DNA from: Desulfovibrio sp. JC010
GTDB taxonomy: Bacteria; Desulfobacterota; Desulfovibrionia; Desulfovibrionales; Desulfovibrionaceae
NCBI RefSeq assembly: GCF_010470675.1
Contig: NZ_VOIQ01000001.1
Span: 310,001 to 374,000, forward strand
Direction: 5' to 3'
DNA: 64,000 nucleotides
A program made the translations under genes and the position numbers. Shown here piece by piece: positions 17,657 through 26,730 of this stretch (the stretch's first letter is position 1; each line of letters begins with the position of its first letter). The notes under the pieces were generated by a model. The model saw only the letters and a program-made list of their open reading frames with translations, had not been told where the DNA came from and made no database searches.

Positions 17657-18007
17657 ATGAATAGATCAGCTGAAAGACGCAAACATACAAGAATTGAACT
17701 TGGCTCCATAAACGGATTCTTCCGGCAATGCGATATTGCCGCATCATCGTCCGGTCGGGACCTTGACATCACCATCCTGAATATATCCACTCAGGGAATG
17801 AAATTTATACTCAACTCCAGAGCTGATTCCAGCGGGATCAATCCGGATGATGAAATATTCATCCGCGGCTGCATTTTCAATGATAATATCGGATTTCTGA
17901 GCAGCCAGAAGGCGGTTACCGTATGGCAGGAGGATTCACTTTACGGAGTAAAATTCACCCCGGCCCTTGATATTGACCACACCACACTTGCAGAAATGAT
18001 GACCTAA
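17657..18007 (+). CDS. PilZ domain protein
   Basis: A 116-residue single-domain protein likely to bind cyclic di-GMP. The N-terminal motif RRKHTRIEL supplies the RxxxR element, and NISTQGMKF supplies the (D/N)xSxxG element. I chose ATG 17657 because GGGGAG precedes it at good spacing; the frame is open for nine codons more, with no better start. It lies opposite the GGDEF gene, which suggests a local signalling pair (inference). Confidence 0.88.
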   Translation: MNRSAERRKHTRIELGSINGFFRQCDIAASSSGRDLDITILNISTQGMKFILNSRADSSGINPDDEIFIRGCIFNDNIGFLSSQKAVTVWQEDSLYGVKFTPALDIDHTTLAEMMT

Positions 18008-18080
18008 GTCTTTTCCGCCGAGACATGCCTACTCCAAGAAAATGAATGTTGAAACGATATCTGGAAGCAACTGATGAGAA

Positions 18081-18116
18081 ATCCCCCGAAACCAATGTTC
18101 CGGGGGATCTTTTTTT
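18081..18116. terminator. Bidirectional terminator
   Basis: ATCCCCCG/CGGGGGAT stem with a 12-base loop, followed on the plus strand by T8. It ends the PilZ gene and meets the stop codon of the convergent cystathionine lyase gene. Confidence 0.75.
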
Positions 18117-19276
18117 TATCCTTTCAACCTCTCCAGCCCCTGCGCCAGATCAGCCTTCAAATCTTCCACATCTTCCAGTCCGATGTTCAGCCTGAAAATG
18201 GTTTTGCCTTCGTAACCGAAAGGATTTGTTCGCCTGAACTTACCTCCGGTAATCAAGCTTTTGTAGCCTCCCCAGCTGTAACCGAGGCCAAACAACTCCA
18301 GATTGTCCACAAACGGCGAATGATCCATATCTTCATATTCATCTTTAAGGGTAAATGCGAAGAGACCGCTCGCCCCTTTGAAATACTGCTTCCAGAGATC
18401 ATGTTGAGGGTGGCTTTCCAGAGCCGGATGGATCACAGATTCTACCATTTCATGATTTTCCAGCCATTTGGCAATTTCAAAAGCGGATTCCTCATGGGCC
18501 TTGAGGCGAACTTTCAGAGTCCGCAAGCCGCGCAAAGCCTGATAGCAATCTTCCTGAGCCGCAAAAGCTTCAAAAATTCCGGAACATTTTTCAAGGGCTG
18601 CCCAACTCTGCTCATTAGTGGAAACCGTGCCCAGAAGGATATCAGAATGCCCAGTGATGTACTTGGTGCAGGACTGAATGGAAACATCAACCCCATGCTC
18701 AAAGGGGTTGAAATATAATGGAGTTGCCCAGGTATTATCAATGACAGAAACCACACCTTTGGATCGGCATATTTCACTGACAGCAGCAATATCTTGAATC
18801 TCAAAAGTATTTGAACCGGGGGATTCCAGAAACAGAAGCTTTGTGTTCTCACGGATGTACCCGGCTATATCTGCCCCGGAATCAGATGGGAAATAATCTG
18901 TTTCAACACCGTATTTGGAAAGAAAACCATCACAGAAATGACGTGTCGGGCCATAGACATTATCGCAAATAAGAATATGGTCGCCCTGCTTTGTGTAAGC
19001 CATAAGCACCATGGCAATAGCGGCTATGCCTGACTGATACGCTTTACAGCCGTGCGCACCCTCCAGCTCAACCATGGCGGCTTCAAAAGCGTTCTGGGCA
19101 GCCAGACCGCAGGTCCCGTACTCCACTCCTTCAAACTCGCCTTTGTTGGCTTTAAGCATATCAGCGTAGGAATCAAAAAGAACAGTGGAAGCGCGGTGCA
19201 GGGGCGGATTGATAGTATCTATAAATTCACGGGCTTCGGCTTTGCCCGCATTGACCAGAGTGGTGGATTTTTTCAT
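18116..19276 (-). CDS. metC: Cystathionine beta-lyase-type PLP enzyme
   Basis: A 386-residue Cys/Met-metabolism PLP enzyme, probably converting cystathionine to homocysteine, which would feed MetE. Landmarks are YGTCGLAAQNAFE, the substrate and PLP region VIDNTWATPLYFNP, and the PLP lysine in SCTKYITGHSD. The ATG at 19276 has AAGGAA upstream; the frame continues upstream but codes for repeat-like sequence without a start signal. The family includes cystathionine gamma-synthase and gamma-lyase, so the exact reaction is less sure; the C-terminal pattern LGYSWGGYKSLI favours MetC. Confidence 0.88.
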   Translation of the reverse strand: MKKSTTLVNAGKAEAREFIDTINPPLHRASTVLFDSYADMLKANKGEFEGVEYGTCGLAAQNAFEAAMVELEGAHGCKAYQSGIAAIAMVLMAYTKQGDHILICDNVYGPTRHFCDGFLSKYGVETDYFPSDSGADIAGYIRENTKLLFLESPGSNTFEIQDIAAVSEICRSKGVVSVIDNTWATPLYFNPFEHGVDVSIQSCTKYITGHSDILLGTVSTNEQSWAALEKCSGIFEAFAAQEDCYQALRGLRTLKVRLKAHEESAFEIAKWLENHEMVESVIHPALESHPQHDLWKQYFKGASGLFAFTLKDEYEDMDHSPFVDNLELFGLGYSWGGYKSLITGGKFRRTNPFGYEGKTIFRLNIGLEDVEDLKADLAQGLERLKG

Positions 19277-19370
19277 GGAAGTTCCTTGTTGTGGCTGGAC
19301 CCAAACATAAAGCGGGAAACTGGTAAAACAACCAGTTCCCCGCAAATTTATTAAACAACACGGCGAAGCC

Positions 19371-19436
19371 CTAATAAAAAGTTTAGGAGAGTCCAGAGAC
19401 CCCTTTTCCAAAGGGTTCTTTGGCCGCCGGAGGCAT
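19371..19436 (-). repeat. Stop-codon-associated palindromic repeat, copy 3
   Basis: On the minus strand it begins two bases after the aroB stop codon with ATGCCTCCGGCGGCC. It continues with a hairpin (AAAGAACCCTTTGG / AAAGGGGTCTCT) and ends with TTTTTATTAGGGCTTCGCC. Same layout as copies 1, 6 and 8. Confidence 0.8.
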
Positions 19437-19438
19437 TC

Positions 19439-20527
19439 TTAAATCATCTTTTTCAATTCTTCCTCAATTAACTCAAGGGGGAAGTCTTCCTTAACCACTG
19501 CACGGCCCAGCCTGTCAAGACCGACAATGACAACCTGCCCCTGCTTGACCTTCTTATCCTTCTGCATGAGCTGCATGATTTTGGCAGGATCAATATCCAG
19601 CTTTCCGGTTGCAAGATTCAGCTTATCCATAAGCTCTTCATGCAACCGGAGATCCTCGGCTGAAAGCATTCCGGCCCTATTGCAGGCCCGGGAAACAATA
19701 CGCATGCCCCAGGCCACACATTCGCCGTGAGAAATCCTGTATCCGGCAAAAGTCTCAATGGCATGGCCCACGGTATGACCGTAATTGAGGATACGGCGCA
19801 CACCGCCCTCTTTTTCGTCACGGGCAACCACATCGGCCTTGATCCCGCAGCAACGGGCCACAACCTTGCCCATGACTTCCGGGTCAAGGGCGCGGACTTT
19901 ATCGGCATTGACAGAGAGGTAATCCACCAGCCCGCCATCGGCGATGAAAGCGGTCTTGACCACTTCGCCCAGCCCGCTGAGAATTTCCCGCTCAGGGAGA
20001 GATTCAAGGGCTGAGATGTTGGTATAAACCCGCTTGGGCTGGTAGAACATACCGCAGTAATTCTTCCAGTGCTTAATGTTCACCGCCACCTTGCCGCCCA
20101 CGGAGGAATCCACCTGAGAAAGCAGGGTTGTGGGAACCTGCACAAAATTAATGCCGCGCATATAACTCCCGGCAACGTAGCCGGAAAGATCGCCGACCAC
20201 GCCGCCGCCAAGGGCGACCACAACATCCTGACGGGTAATCCCGGCCTCAAGCATTGCTTCCAGCAGGGAACCGAACACATCAAGGGATTTGCTGTTTTCC
20301 CCGGCGGGGACAGTGAGCAGCAGCGGGTCAACCCCCGCTAAAGCGAGCTTTTCGACCAGCTCATGACCGAAAAGCCCGCGGGTATTTTCATCGCAGATAA
20401 CTACCGGGGTGTGTCCGAATTTCCGTGCTTTGAGATCAGCGACAACTTCATCCATGACGGAGTAATCGACGCTGATTTCATAGGAATTATCGAACTCCCC
20501 GCGCAGTTCAACACTGACGCAGGGCAT
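19439..20527 (-). CDS. aroB: 3-dehydroquinate synthase
   Basis: A 362-residue NAD- and metal-dependent enzyme, the second step of the shikimate pathway. Signature blocks are VVALGGGVVGDLSGYVAG, VPTTLLSQVDSSVGGK, LSGLGEVVKTAFI and the metal-binding ILNYGHTVGHAIE and SHGECVAWGM. The ATG at 20527 overlaps the stop of the upstream DAHP synthase gene by one base (TAATG), with GGGGAAG as ribosome binding site, so the two are translationally coupled. Conventional AroB type rather than the archaeal type II. Confidence 0.95.
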   Translation of the reverse strand: MPCVSVELRGEFDNSYEISVDYSVMDEVVADLKARKFGHTPVVICDENTRGLFGHELVEKLALAGVDPLLLTVPAGENSKSLDVFGSLLEAMLEAGITRQDVVVALGGGVVGDLSGYVAGSYMRGINFVQVPTTLLSQVDSSVGGKVAVNIKHWKNYCGMFYQPKRVYTNISALESLPEREILSGLGEVVKTAFIADGGLVDYLSVNADKVRALDPEVMGKVVARCCGIKADVVARDEKEGGVRRILNYGHTVGHAIETFAGYRISHGECVAWGMRIVSRACNRAGMLSAEDLRLHEELMDKLNLATGKLDIDPAKIMQLMQKDKKVKQGQVVIVGLDRLGRAVVKEDFPLELIEEELKKMI

Positions 20528-21618
20528 TAATCTTCCCCGGCCAGCACGCATTCCTGCTGACGCAGGGATTCTTCGTGGATGTACTGGAAGATACGGAGCA
20601 TGAAATGTTCGTCCATGCCGCGGGCAACACCTTCGCGGGTACGCTTTTCAACAGTCTTCTTCCACTGTGCGGGCTGCAGAAGTGCAATACCGCGCTCACA
20701 TTTCATCTTACCTATCTTGCGGCCAAGGGCCATGCGTTCGGCAAGCAGTTCAACAATGGCGTCATCAATTTCAACAAGACGGGTACGCTTGCTTTCCATG
20801 CGATGGGCAAATTCCTCATCTTCCGCAGCGGGCTGCTTGACCTCAAGTCCGGCAAGAACTTCACCGAGATCTTCAGGGGTGAACTGCTGTTTGCTGTCAC
20901 TGAGTGCCACGTCAGGATTAATATGGGATTCAATCATCAGACCGTCAAAAAGCAGGTCGAGAGATTTCTGGGCTACTGCGGGGATGAGTTCACGCTTACC
21001 GCAAAGGTGGCTGGGGTCGCAGATAATAGGCATGCCTTCGGTGCGGCGGCGCAGTTCAATAAAAATTCTCCAGTTGGGAGCATTGCGGAATTCACTGGGA
21101 CGGGCGGAGGAGAAACCGCGGTGAATAGCACCGAGCTTGGTTACTCCGGCCTTGTTGATGCGCTCCAGTGCGCCGAGCCAAAGTTCCACATCGGGGTTGA
21201 TGGGGTTCTTGACCAGCACGGGAATATCGGTTCCCTGCAAGGCATCGGCCATGGCCTGCACGGCAAAGGGGTTAACGGTGGTTCTAGCACCGATCCAGAT
21301 CAGGTCCACGCCGTATTTAAGGCAGAGCTCAATGTGCTCGGGGGTGGCAGTTTCACAGCAGATGGGCAGCCCGGTTTCTTCCTTGGCTTCCACCAGCCAT
21401 TTGAGACCTTCCTCACCCATGCCTTCAAAACAGCCGGGACGGGTGCGGGGTTTCCAGATGCCTGCGCGCAGGAGATGCACTCCTTTGTCTTTGATGCCGC
21501 GTGCGGTATCGAGCAGCTGTTCGCGGGATTCCGCACTGCAGGGCCCGGCGATAATCAGCGGACCGTCGTTATTGAAACCCCAAGTATCCAAACCTTTTAC
21601 ATCGAGTTGTACGCTCAT
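20527..21618 (-). CDS. DAHP synthase fused to chorismate mutase
   Basis: A 363-residue bifunctional enzyme of aromatic amino-acid synthesis. Residues 1 to about 260 are a KDO8P-synthase-like DAHP synthase domain (IIAGPCSAES, GIWKPRTRPG, CDPSHLCGKR). Residues about 275-360 are an AroQ-type chorismate mutase (LVEIDDAIVELLAERMALGRKIG). The fusion pattern is like that of Bacteroidetes enzymes, which may point to old lateral transfer (inference). It forms a coupled pair with aroB downstream. The 467-bp upstream region is long and could carry regulation. Confidence 0.93.
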   Translation of the reverse strand: MSVQLDVKGLDTWGFNNDGPLIIAGPCSAESREQLLDTARGIKDKGVHLLRAGIWKPRTRPGCFEGMGEEGLKWLVEAKEETGLPICCETATPEHIELCLKYGVDLIWIGARTTVNPFAVQAMADALQGTDIPVLVKNPINPDVELWLGALERINKAGVTKLGAIHRGFSSARPSEFRNAPNWRIFIELRRRTEGMPIICDPSHLCGKRELIPAVAQKSLDLLFDGLMIESHINPDVALSDSKQQFTPEDLGEVLAGLEVKQPAAEDEEFAHRMESKRTRLVEIDDAIVELLAERMALGRKIGKMKCERGIALLQPAQWKKTVEKRTREGVARGMDEHFMLRIFQYIHEESLRQQECVLAGED

Positions 21619-22085
21619 GGTAATGACCTCCGTAATAATTGAAGTTGAAAAGAAGTCCGGGCCGGTTTGATGGCGCTAGATGAAATAATACTGCAAAAAT
21701 GAAATCTGAATATAACAGACAATGCAGAAAACAGCAGGAAAAAATCGGCCGGAAAAAGACAAGCACCGAATACGGGAGATTGCATCAATCCCACGTAATC
21801 AAAAATAAATTATAAATGAAGTTGGACTATACACCCTGCCGGGGAGGCAGAGGCGGAAAACAGACGGCAACCGGTTGCTGGCGGTGGCTGCATCAGAATT
21901 TTCCGATAAGTCTTAGGTACCCCATAACACCACAGTGATGCGGCGTAAACACTCAATGACCCGGAAACTGTTTTTTTCATATTTTCTTAACAATTTTATT
22001 TATTGATATTGACTTTAAATTTCATTCTCACTAAAAGTCAAAATAACGTTAACAAACCTGATTACATATTTAAAAGGAGGACATC
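21619..22085. other. 467-bp divergent intergenic region between the DAHP synthase and flavodoxin genes
   Basis: The region contains a 12-bp perfect palindrome GCAACCGGTTGC (21867-21878). The flavodoxin operator/promoter candidate lies at its right end. The left 150 bp contains a minus-strand Phe/Tyr-rich frame starting GTG at 21766 without a ribosome binding site. No firm promoter for the DAHP synthase gene could be set. Confidence 0.4.
22009..22040 (+). promoter_or_regulatory. Candidate promoter/operator of flavodoxin
   Basis: A TTGACT box and a weak TAAAAG box are 17 bases apart. Overlapping them is a perfect 7-bp inverted repeat TGACTTT (22010-22016) / AAAGTCA (22034-22040). The inner TGACTTTAAATTTCA is partly palindromic and resembles Fur-type operators. 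Flavodoxin is iron-regulated in many bacteria, so Fur control is a reasonable guess only. Confidence 0.4.
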
Positions 22086-22523
22086 ATGTCCAAGTCACTG
22101 ATCGTCTACGGCTCAACCACTGGAAACACAGAAACCACAGCTGAATACGTGGCTGAAGCTTTTGAAAACAAAGAAATCGAAGTAGTATTGAAAAATGTCA
22201 CCGATGTCGGTGCAGCAGATCTGGGCGGATATGACATCGTACTCTTCGGCTGCTCCACCTGGGGCGAAGAAGAGATTGAATTGCAGGATGACTTCATCCC
22301 CCTCTACGACTCTCTCGAAGATGCCGACCTGAAAGGAAAGAAAGTCTCGGTCTTCGGCTGCGGAGATTCCGATTACACCTATTTCTGCGGGGCAGTTGAC
22401 GCCATTGAAGAAAAACTCGAAAAAATAGGTGCCGTTGTTATCGGGGACAGCCTTAAAATCGACGGTGACCCGGAACGCGATCCTATCATGGACTGGGGTG
22501 GTGAGATCGCTGCAAAGCTTTAG
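22086..22523 (+). CDS. Flavodoxin
   Basis: A 145-residue FMN-binding electron carrier that can replace ferredoxin. The phosphate-binding loop [11 protein letters not shown] follows the first strand, and the FMN-flanking segments [15 protein letters not shown] and [13 protein letters not shown] fit short-chain Desulfovibrio flavodoxins in both sequence and length. AAAGGAGG is an excellent ribosome binding site. It is monocistronic, with a bidirectional terminator after it. Confidence 0.96.
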   Translation: MSKSLIVYGSTTGNTETTAEYVAEAFENKEIEVVLKNVTDVGAADLGGYDIVLFGCSTWGEEEIELQDDFIPLYDSLEDADLKGKKVSVFGCGDSDYTYFCGAVDAIEEKLEKIGAVVIGDSLKIDGDPERDPIMDWGGEIAAKL

Positions 22524-22549
22524 CCCGAATCCAGCTGATCACAATTAAT

Positions 22550-22580
22550 AAAGCCCCCGCACTAATACTGCGGGGGCTTT
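22550..22580. terminator. Bidirectional terminator of flavodoxin and the Hpt gene
   Basis: A 12-bp stem AAAGCCCCCGCA/TGCGGGGGCTTT with a 7-base loop. Confidence 0.85.
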
Positions 22581-22601
22581 AAAATTTTATTCTATCTTCA
22601 A

Positions 22602-23003
22602 CTAGTTCTGGCCGGCCAGAGCACGCTGAACCGAAACTTCCAGCATTGTTTTCTGCAAGCGGATACTCTTGGTATTGCTGCTGAGCACATCTTCCGTCAG
22701 CATGCGAAGTTTATCCACCGACTCAAGTGACGCGGTAATGATGAGTTCCGTGGGAATCAGTCCTTCGGAGCGGATCATCTCCAGCACGTTTTCCAGCTTG
22801 TGAGAAAGCTCTTCGATGACGGTCAGCTTGAGCAGGTTCGACCCTGCTTTGATGGAATGGGCATCTCTGAAGATGGAATTGATCAGCTCCGGGGTAAGAT
22901 CGGCCGGGCTGTTTTCCAATTGCAGAAGCCCGGTCTCGATATTATCGAGCCGCTCAAGGGTTTCATCCTGAAAGATGTCCAGTAGTCTGTCGCCGGTACT
23001 CAT
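22602..23003 (-). CDS. Hpt (histidine phosphotransfer) domain protein
   Basis: About 133 residues forming one four-helix Hpt domain, similar to the P1 domain of CheA. The phospho-accepting histidine sits in RDAHSIKAGSNLL, which keeps the HSxK pattern. It has no kinase or receiver domain, so it would relay phosphate between partners elsewhere. I take the ATG at 23003 as the start; an upstream TTG (23030) is possible, and neither has an ideal ribosome binding site. Confidence 0.82.
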   Translation of the reverse strand: MSTGDRLLDIFQDETLERLDNIETGLLQLENSPADLTPELINSIFRDAHSIKAGSNLLKLTVIEELSHKLENVLEMIRSEGLIPTELIITASLESVDKLRMLTEDVLSSNTKSIRLQKTMLEVSVQRALAGQN

Positions 23004-23280
23004 TATATTTATCTGTCCCACCCGCCGCAACAGCAGGGGTTAAAATCACTATTTCGTTACTCTGCAGGAGCAACGTTAGAGGTTATCTGCCCTAAGCTTA
23101 GGCTTTCGTCAACAAATTGTAACGCAAAAAAACACCTTTGCGCAGCCCTATACGGACTTCCCTTTTTGACAGCAAAATTCTACACTGCCGCCCTCAAGTT
23201 TGAGATACTAGTAAAAAATATCACCTTCTGTCTTTAATTATATTATATTTTTAATCAAGTATAGTGCGGAGTTAAATAAA

Positions 23281-25206
23281 ATGGCTTTGATGAGCGTAAG
23301 CGATGTTTCCATGACCTTCGGCGGCCCCCAGCTGCTGGATAAAGTTTCCTTTCAAGTGGAGGAAGGCCAGCGGATCTGTATTGTGGGACGTAACGGGGAA
23401 GGTAAATCCACCCTGCTCCGGCTCATGAGCGGAGACCTTGTGCCGGACGGCGGAAACATCTCTTACCAGAAAGGAGTCAGCGTGGCCCGGCTTTCCCAGA
23501 AGGTGCCCGAAGTGCTGAAAGGGACCATCTTCGAAGTGGTTGCCGGGGGCCTCGGCGACCTTGGCGAAGCCCTGACCCGCTACCACACCGTAAGTCTTGA
23601 AGTGGCAAACGGCGGCGATGTTGCCAAACTTTCCGAAGTGGAAGAGATCATGGAAAAGCACGGCGGCTGGGAAGCATTGACTACCATTGAGATGGTCATT
23701 TCCCGCCTCTCCCTCAGTGCCGAAATGCGCTTTGAAAACCTTTCCGGGGGCTTAAAAAGACGCGCTCTGCTGGCCCGTGCGCTGGCCTCCAAGCCGGATA
23801 TTCTGCTTCTTGACGAGCCGACCAACCATCTGGATATCGACTCCATTGCCTGGCTGGAAGAATTTATCGTCAAGAACATCCGCACCCTGATTTTTATCAC
23901 TCACGACCGCATGTTCCTGCGCAAGATCGCCACCCGCATCATCGAACTTGACCGAGGCAACCTTGCAGACTGGTCCTGCGATTACGACACCTTTCTCAAG
24001 CGCAAGGAAGACCTGCTGGCTGCCGAAGAAAAAAACTGGTCCGAGTTCGACAAAAAGCTGGCCCGCGAGGAAGTCTGGATCAGGCAGGGCATCAAGGCCC
24101 GCCGCACCCGTAACGAAGGCCGCGTACGCGCCCTCAAAAAACTGCGCGATGAACGCAAGCAACGCCGTGAACGGACCGGAAAAGCGACCATTGAAATTCA
24201 GGAAGCCGCCCGCTCCGGTAAAGTGGTAGCCGAAACCGTGAACGCCTGTTATTCATGGGACGACACTCCTATTTTCAAAGACCTGAACGCAACCATCATG
24301 CGCGGGGACCGCATAGGAATCATCGGGCCCAACGGCGCAGGCAAAACCACCCTCATTCAGGTACTGCTCGGCAATCTCAAGCCTGATTCCGGCACAGTGA
24401 AACTCGGCACCAAGCTGGAAATTTCCTATTTCGACCAGCACCGCGAGCAGCTGGACCCGGAAAAAACCGTGCGCAACTCAGTTGCCGACGGCAACGACAC
24501 CGTGACCATCAACGGCCGCAACAAGCATGTCATGGGCTATCTCAAGGATTTCCTGTTCTCCCCGGACCGGGCTAATTCTCCGGTCAGCGTACTTTCCGGC
24601 GGTGAGCGCAACCGTCTCCTGCTGGCCCGGCTGTTCACCCGCCCTTCCAACCTGCTGGTAATGGACGAACCCACCAACGACCTCGACGCCGAGACCCTTG
24701 AACTGCTCGAAGACCGGATCATGGAATATCCCGGTACCGTAATCATCGTCAGCCATGACCGTGCCTTCCTGAACAACGTGGTCAGCGGCACCCTTGCCTT
24801 TGACGGCAATGCGCAGGTTAACGATTACGTTGGCGGGTACGATGACTGGGTGCGCCAGCGTCCGCAGGCTGAAGAGGAAGCCAAACCCAAAGCATCCAAG
24901 CCCAAGCCGAAGAAGACCCCGGACGTGCGCCCGGAAAAGCTCAGCTACAAAGAGCAGCGCGAATTTGAAGCACTTGAAGTGGAAATAGTCGAGTTGCCCG
25001 GAAAGATAGAAGAGCTTGAAACCGCTATCGAAGCCATGCAGATCCAAATGGCCGACCCGGAATTCTACAAAAAATCCGGCGGAGAAATGGCCGCCGCACA
25101 AGCGGAACTGGAAGAACTCGAATCCGAGCACGAAACAACCTTCATGCGCTGGGAAGAAGTGGAAGAAAAATTGGAAGAGTATCGTAGAAGAACAGGACAA
25201 AATTGA
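23281..25206 (+). CDS. uup: ABC-F family ATPase, Uup-like
   Basis: A 641-residue cytoplasmic protein with two ABC ATPase domains and no membrane part. Walker A motifs are GRNGEGKST (about 36-44) and GPNGAGKTT (about 349-357); the signatures are LSGGLKRRALLARAL and LSGGERNRLLLARLF. The linker between domains (RRTRNEGRVRALKKLRDERKQRR region) and the C-terminal coiled coil (from about 560) match Uup rather than EttA. ABC-F proteins act on ribosomes, and Uup has been tied to DNA-branch stability. GGAG precedes the ATG. A repeat element begins at its stop codon. Confidence 0.92.
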   Translation: MALMSVSDVSMTFGGPQLLDKVSFQVEEGQRICIVGRNGEGKSTLLRLMSGDLVPDGGNISYQKGVSVARLSQKVPEVLKGTIFEVVAGGLGDLGEALTRYHTVSLEVANGGDVAKLSEVEEIMEKHGGWEALTTIEMVISRLSLSAEMRFENLSGGLKRRALLARALASKPDILLLDEPTNHLDIDSIAWLEEFIVKNIRTLIFITHDRMFLRKIATRIIELDRGNLADWSCDYDTFLKRKEDLLAAEEKNWSEFDKKLAREEVWIRQGIKARRTRNEGRVRALKKLRDERKQRRERTGKATIEIQEAARSGKVVAETVNACYSWDDTPIFKDLNATIMRGDRIGIIGPNGAGKTTLIQVLLGNLKPDSGTVKLGTKLEISYFDQHREQLDPEKTVRNSVADGNDTVTINGRNKHVMGYLKDFLFSPDRANSPVSVLSGGERNRLLLARLFTRPSNLLVMDEPTNDLDAETLELLEDRIMEYPGTVIIVSHDRAFLNNVVSGTLAFDGNAQVNDYVGGYDDWVRQRPQAEEEAKPKASKPKPKKTPDVRPEKLSYKEQREFEALEVEIVELPGKIEELETAIEAMQIQMADPEFYKKSGGEMAAAQAELEELESEHETTFMRWEEVEEKLEEYRRRTGQN

Positions 25207-25302
25207 TGCCTCCGGCGGCTGGGGAAGGGAAAACTTTTGCAAAAGTTTTCCCTTCCCCAGACCCCATCCCTTTCAAAACCTTTCAGTTTGCTTCGCATAT
25301 AA
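25206..25302 (+). repeat. Stop-codon-associated palindromic repeat, copy 4
   Basis: It starts at the last base of the uup stop codon with ATGCCTCCGGCGGC, followed by a perfect 42-bp palindrome at 25219-25260 (arms CTGGGGAAGGG...CTTTTG, no loop bases). Then come ACCCCATCCC, TCAAAACC and TTCGCATA. Such a hairpin would be extremely stable in RNA, or could form a cruciform in DNA. Confidence 0.85.
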
Positions 25303-25368
25303 CTTGCCAGTACGTCACATACCTATCTAAATTTGCTATCTTTACAATTCAGGCGTAAAAAGCATCAT

Positions 25369-26730
25369 ATGAAATCCAAAGCTTTTTCTCCTTTCTGGAT
25401 GCCTATTTACGCATTCTTTCTGACTATTCTAGTCGGAGGATTGCTTTTAAAACTGGACATTTGCCATCCGGGAAAGGAACTTTCATTTCTTGATGCCGTA
25501 TTTACGGCCACCTCGGCAGTCTGTGTTACCGGGCTGGCGGTGGTGGATACCGGGAGCTTTTTCAGCCGCACCGGGCAGAGCGTGATTCTGGCCCTGATCC
25601 AGTTGGGCGGTTTGGGGATTATGACATACGCCAGTCTGGTAATTTACCTGCTGGGCAAAAAAGTCAGTGCCTCGGACCGTATCGCGGTCAGCCAGACTTT
25701 GATTCATGACCCGTCCTTTAATATCGGTAAATTCATTGTGGGCGTGGTCACGGCAGTGCTGTCCATTGAAGCACTGGGAGCACTGCTCCTGAACATTATG
25801 GACCCAGCGGGATTCCACCCCTTCTCGGCCATATTTCATTCCATATCGGCATTCTGCAACGCGGGATTCTCGCTCTATTCGGACAGTCTGACCACATGGA
25901 AAAATCATCTGGGAATCAACTCGGTCTTCATGGCCCTGATCATCATGGGCGGGCTGGGTTTCTACGTCATGACCGAGCTGTGGCAGAAATTCCAGAATTT
26001 CATCCGCAGACGCAAAACCGAAGTCTCAGCCCACGCCTTGAGCTGGCACACCCGCATTGTACTGGAAACCTCAGCCTTCCTGATCATCGGCGGCGGGGTG
26101 GCTATTTTTTTTGCAGAAAGTCTCAAGGTACATAAAGTCGAAGGGGCCATGGTCAATGAGATCACGGCCCTGTTTCAGTCGGTCACCTGCCGCACCGCAG
26201 GATTCAACACCGTTGATATTTCCGGGCTGACCAATATATCCCTGCTGATCATGATCGGGCTGATGCTCATCGGCGGTTCTCCGGGATCATGCGCCGGGGG
26301 CTTGAAAACCACCACCTTCCGCACCTGGCTGGGCTTTATCATCTCCAAAATCAAAGGCCATTCACAAGTCAAGGTCGGCTGGTACGCACTCAGCGAAGAA
26401 AGCGTCAACCGCGCCCTGACCCTGCTGACCCTCGCCAGCGTAATCCTCGGCTCAGCCATCATTTTGCTCAGCATCACCGAAGGCAGCCACCTGCCGCACA
26501 GCGAAGTGCGCGGGCATTTCATCGAAATCACCTTTGAAGCCATTTCCGCCTTCGCAACCGTGGGCTTATCCACCGGAGTAACCCCGGACTTGAGCGGACC
26601 GGGAAAAGGGATCATAATATTTCTCATGTTCGTCGGAAGACTGGGGCCAGTCTGGCTCTTAACAGCCATCAACAGCTGGCAACGCGAACCCCGCTACAGA
26701 TTACCTGAAGACGATCTGCCGTTAGGATAG
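25369..26730 (+). CDS. ktrB: Potassium uptake protein, TrkH/KtrB family
   Basis: A 453-residue inner-membrane K+ translocating subunit. Four membrane-pore-membrane repeats are visible by their filter segments: TSAVCVTGLAVVD, ISAFCNAGFSLYS, SVTCRTAGFNTVD and ISAFATVGLSTGV. The central glycine is kept in all four, as needed for K+. I chose ATG 25369 for its position before the first helix (PFWMPIYAFFLTILVGG); the ribosome binding site is weak. The regulatory subunit gene follows after a 214-bp gap filled by repeat elements. The short length and 8-helix layout favour KtrB over TrkH. Confidence 0.92.
   Translation: MKSKAFSPFWMPIYAFFLTILVGGLLLKLDICHPGKELSFLDAVFTATSAVCVTGLAVVDTGSFFSRTGQSVILALIQLGGLGIMTYASLVIYLLGKKVSASDRIAVSQTLIHDPSFNIGKFIVGVVTAVLSIEALGALLLNIMDPAGFHPFSAIFHSISAFCNAGFSLYSDSLTTWKNHLGINSVFMALIIMGGLGFYVMTELWQKFQNFIRRRKTEVSAHALSWHTRIVLETSAFLIIGGGVAIFFAESLKVHKVEGAMVNEITALFQSVTCRTAGFNTVDISGLTNISLLIMIGLMLIGGSPGSCAGGLKTTTFRTWLGFIISKIKGHSQVKVGWYALSEESVNRALTLLTLASVILGSAIILLSITEGSHLPHSEVRGHFIEITFEAISAFATVGLSTGVTPDLSGPGKGIIIFLMFVGRLGPVWLLTAINSWQREPRYRLPEDDLPLG

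Noticed and set aside
25333-25368. An upstream TTG start for ktrB
   Set aside because: It would add 12 residues without a ribosome binding site; ATG 25369 lies normally before the first membrane helix.
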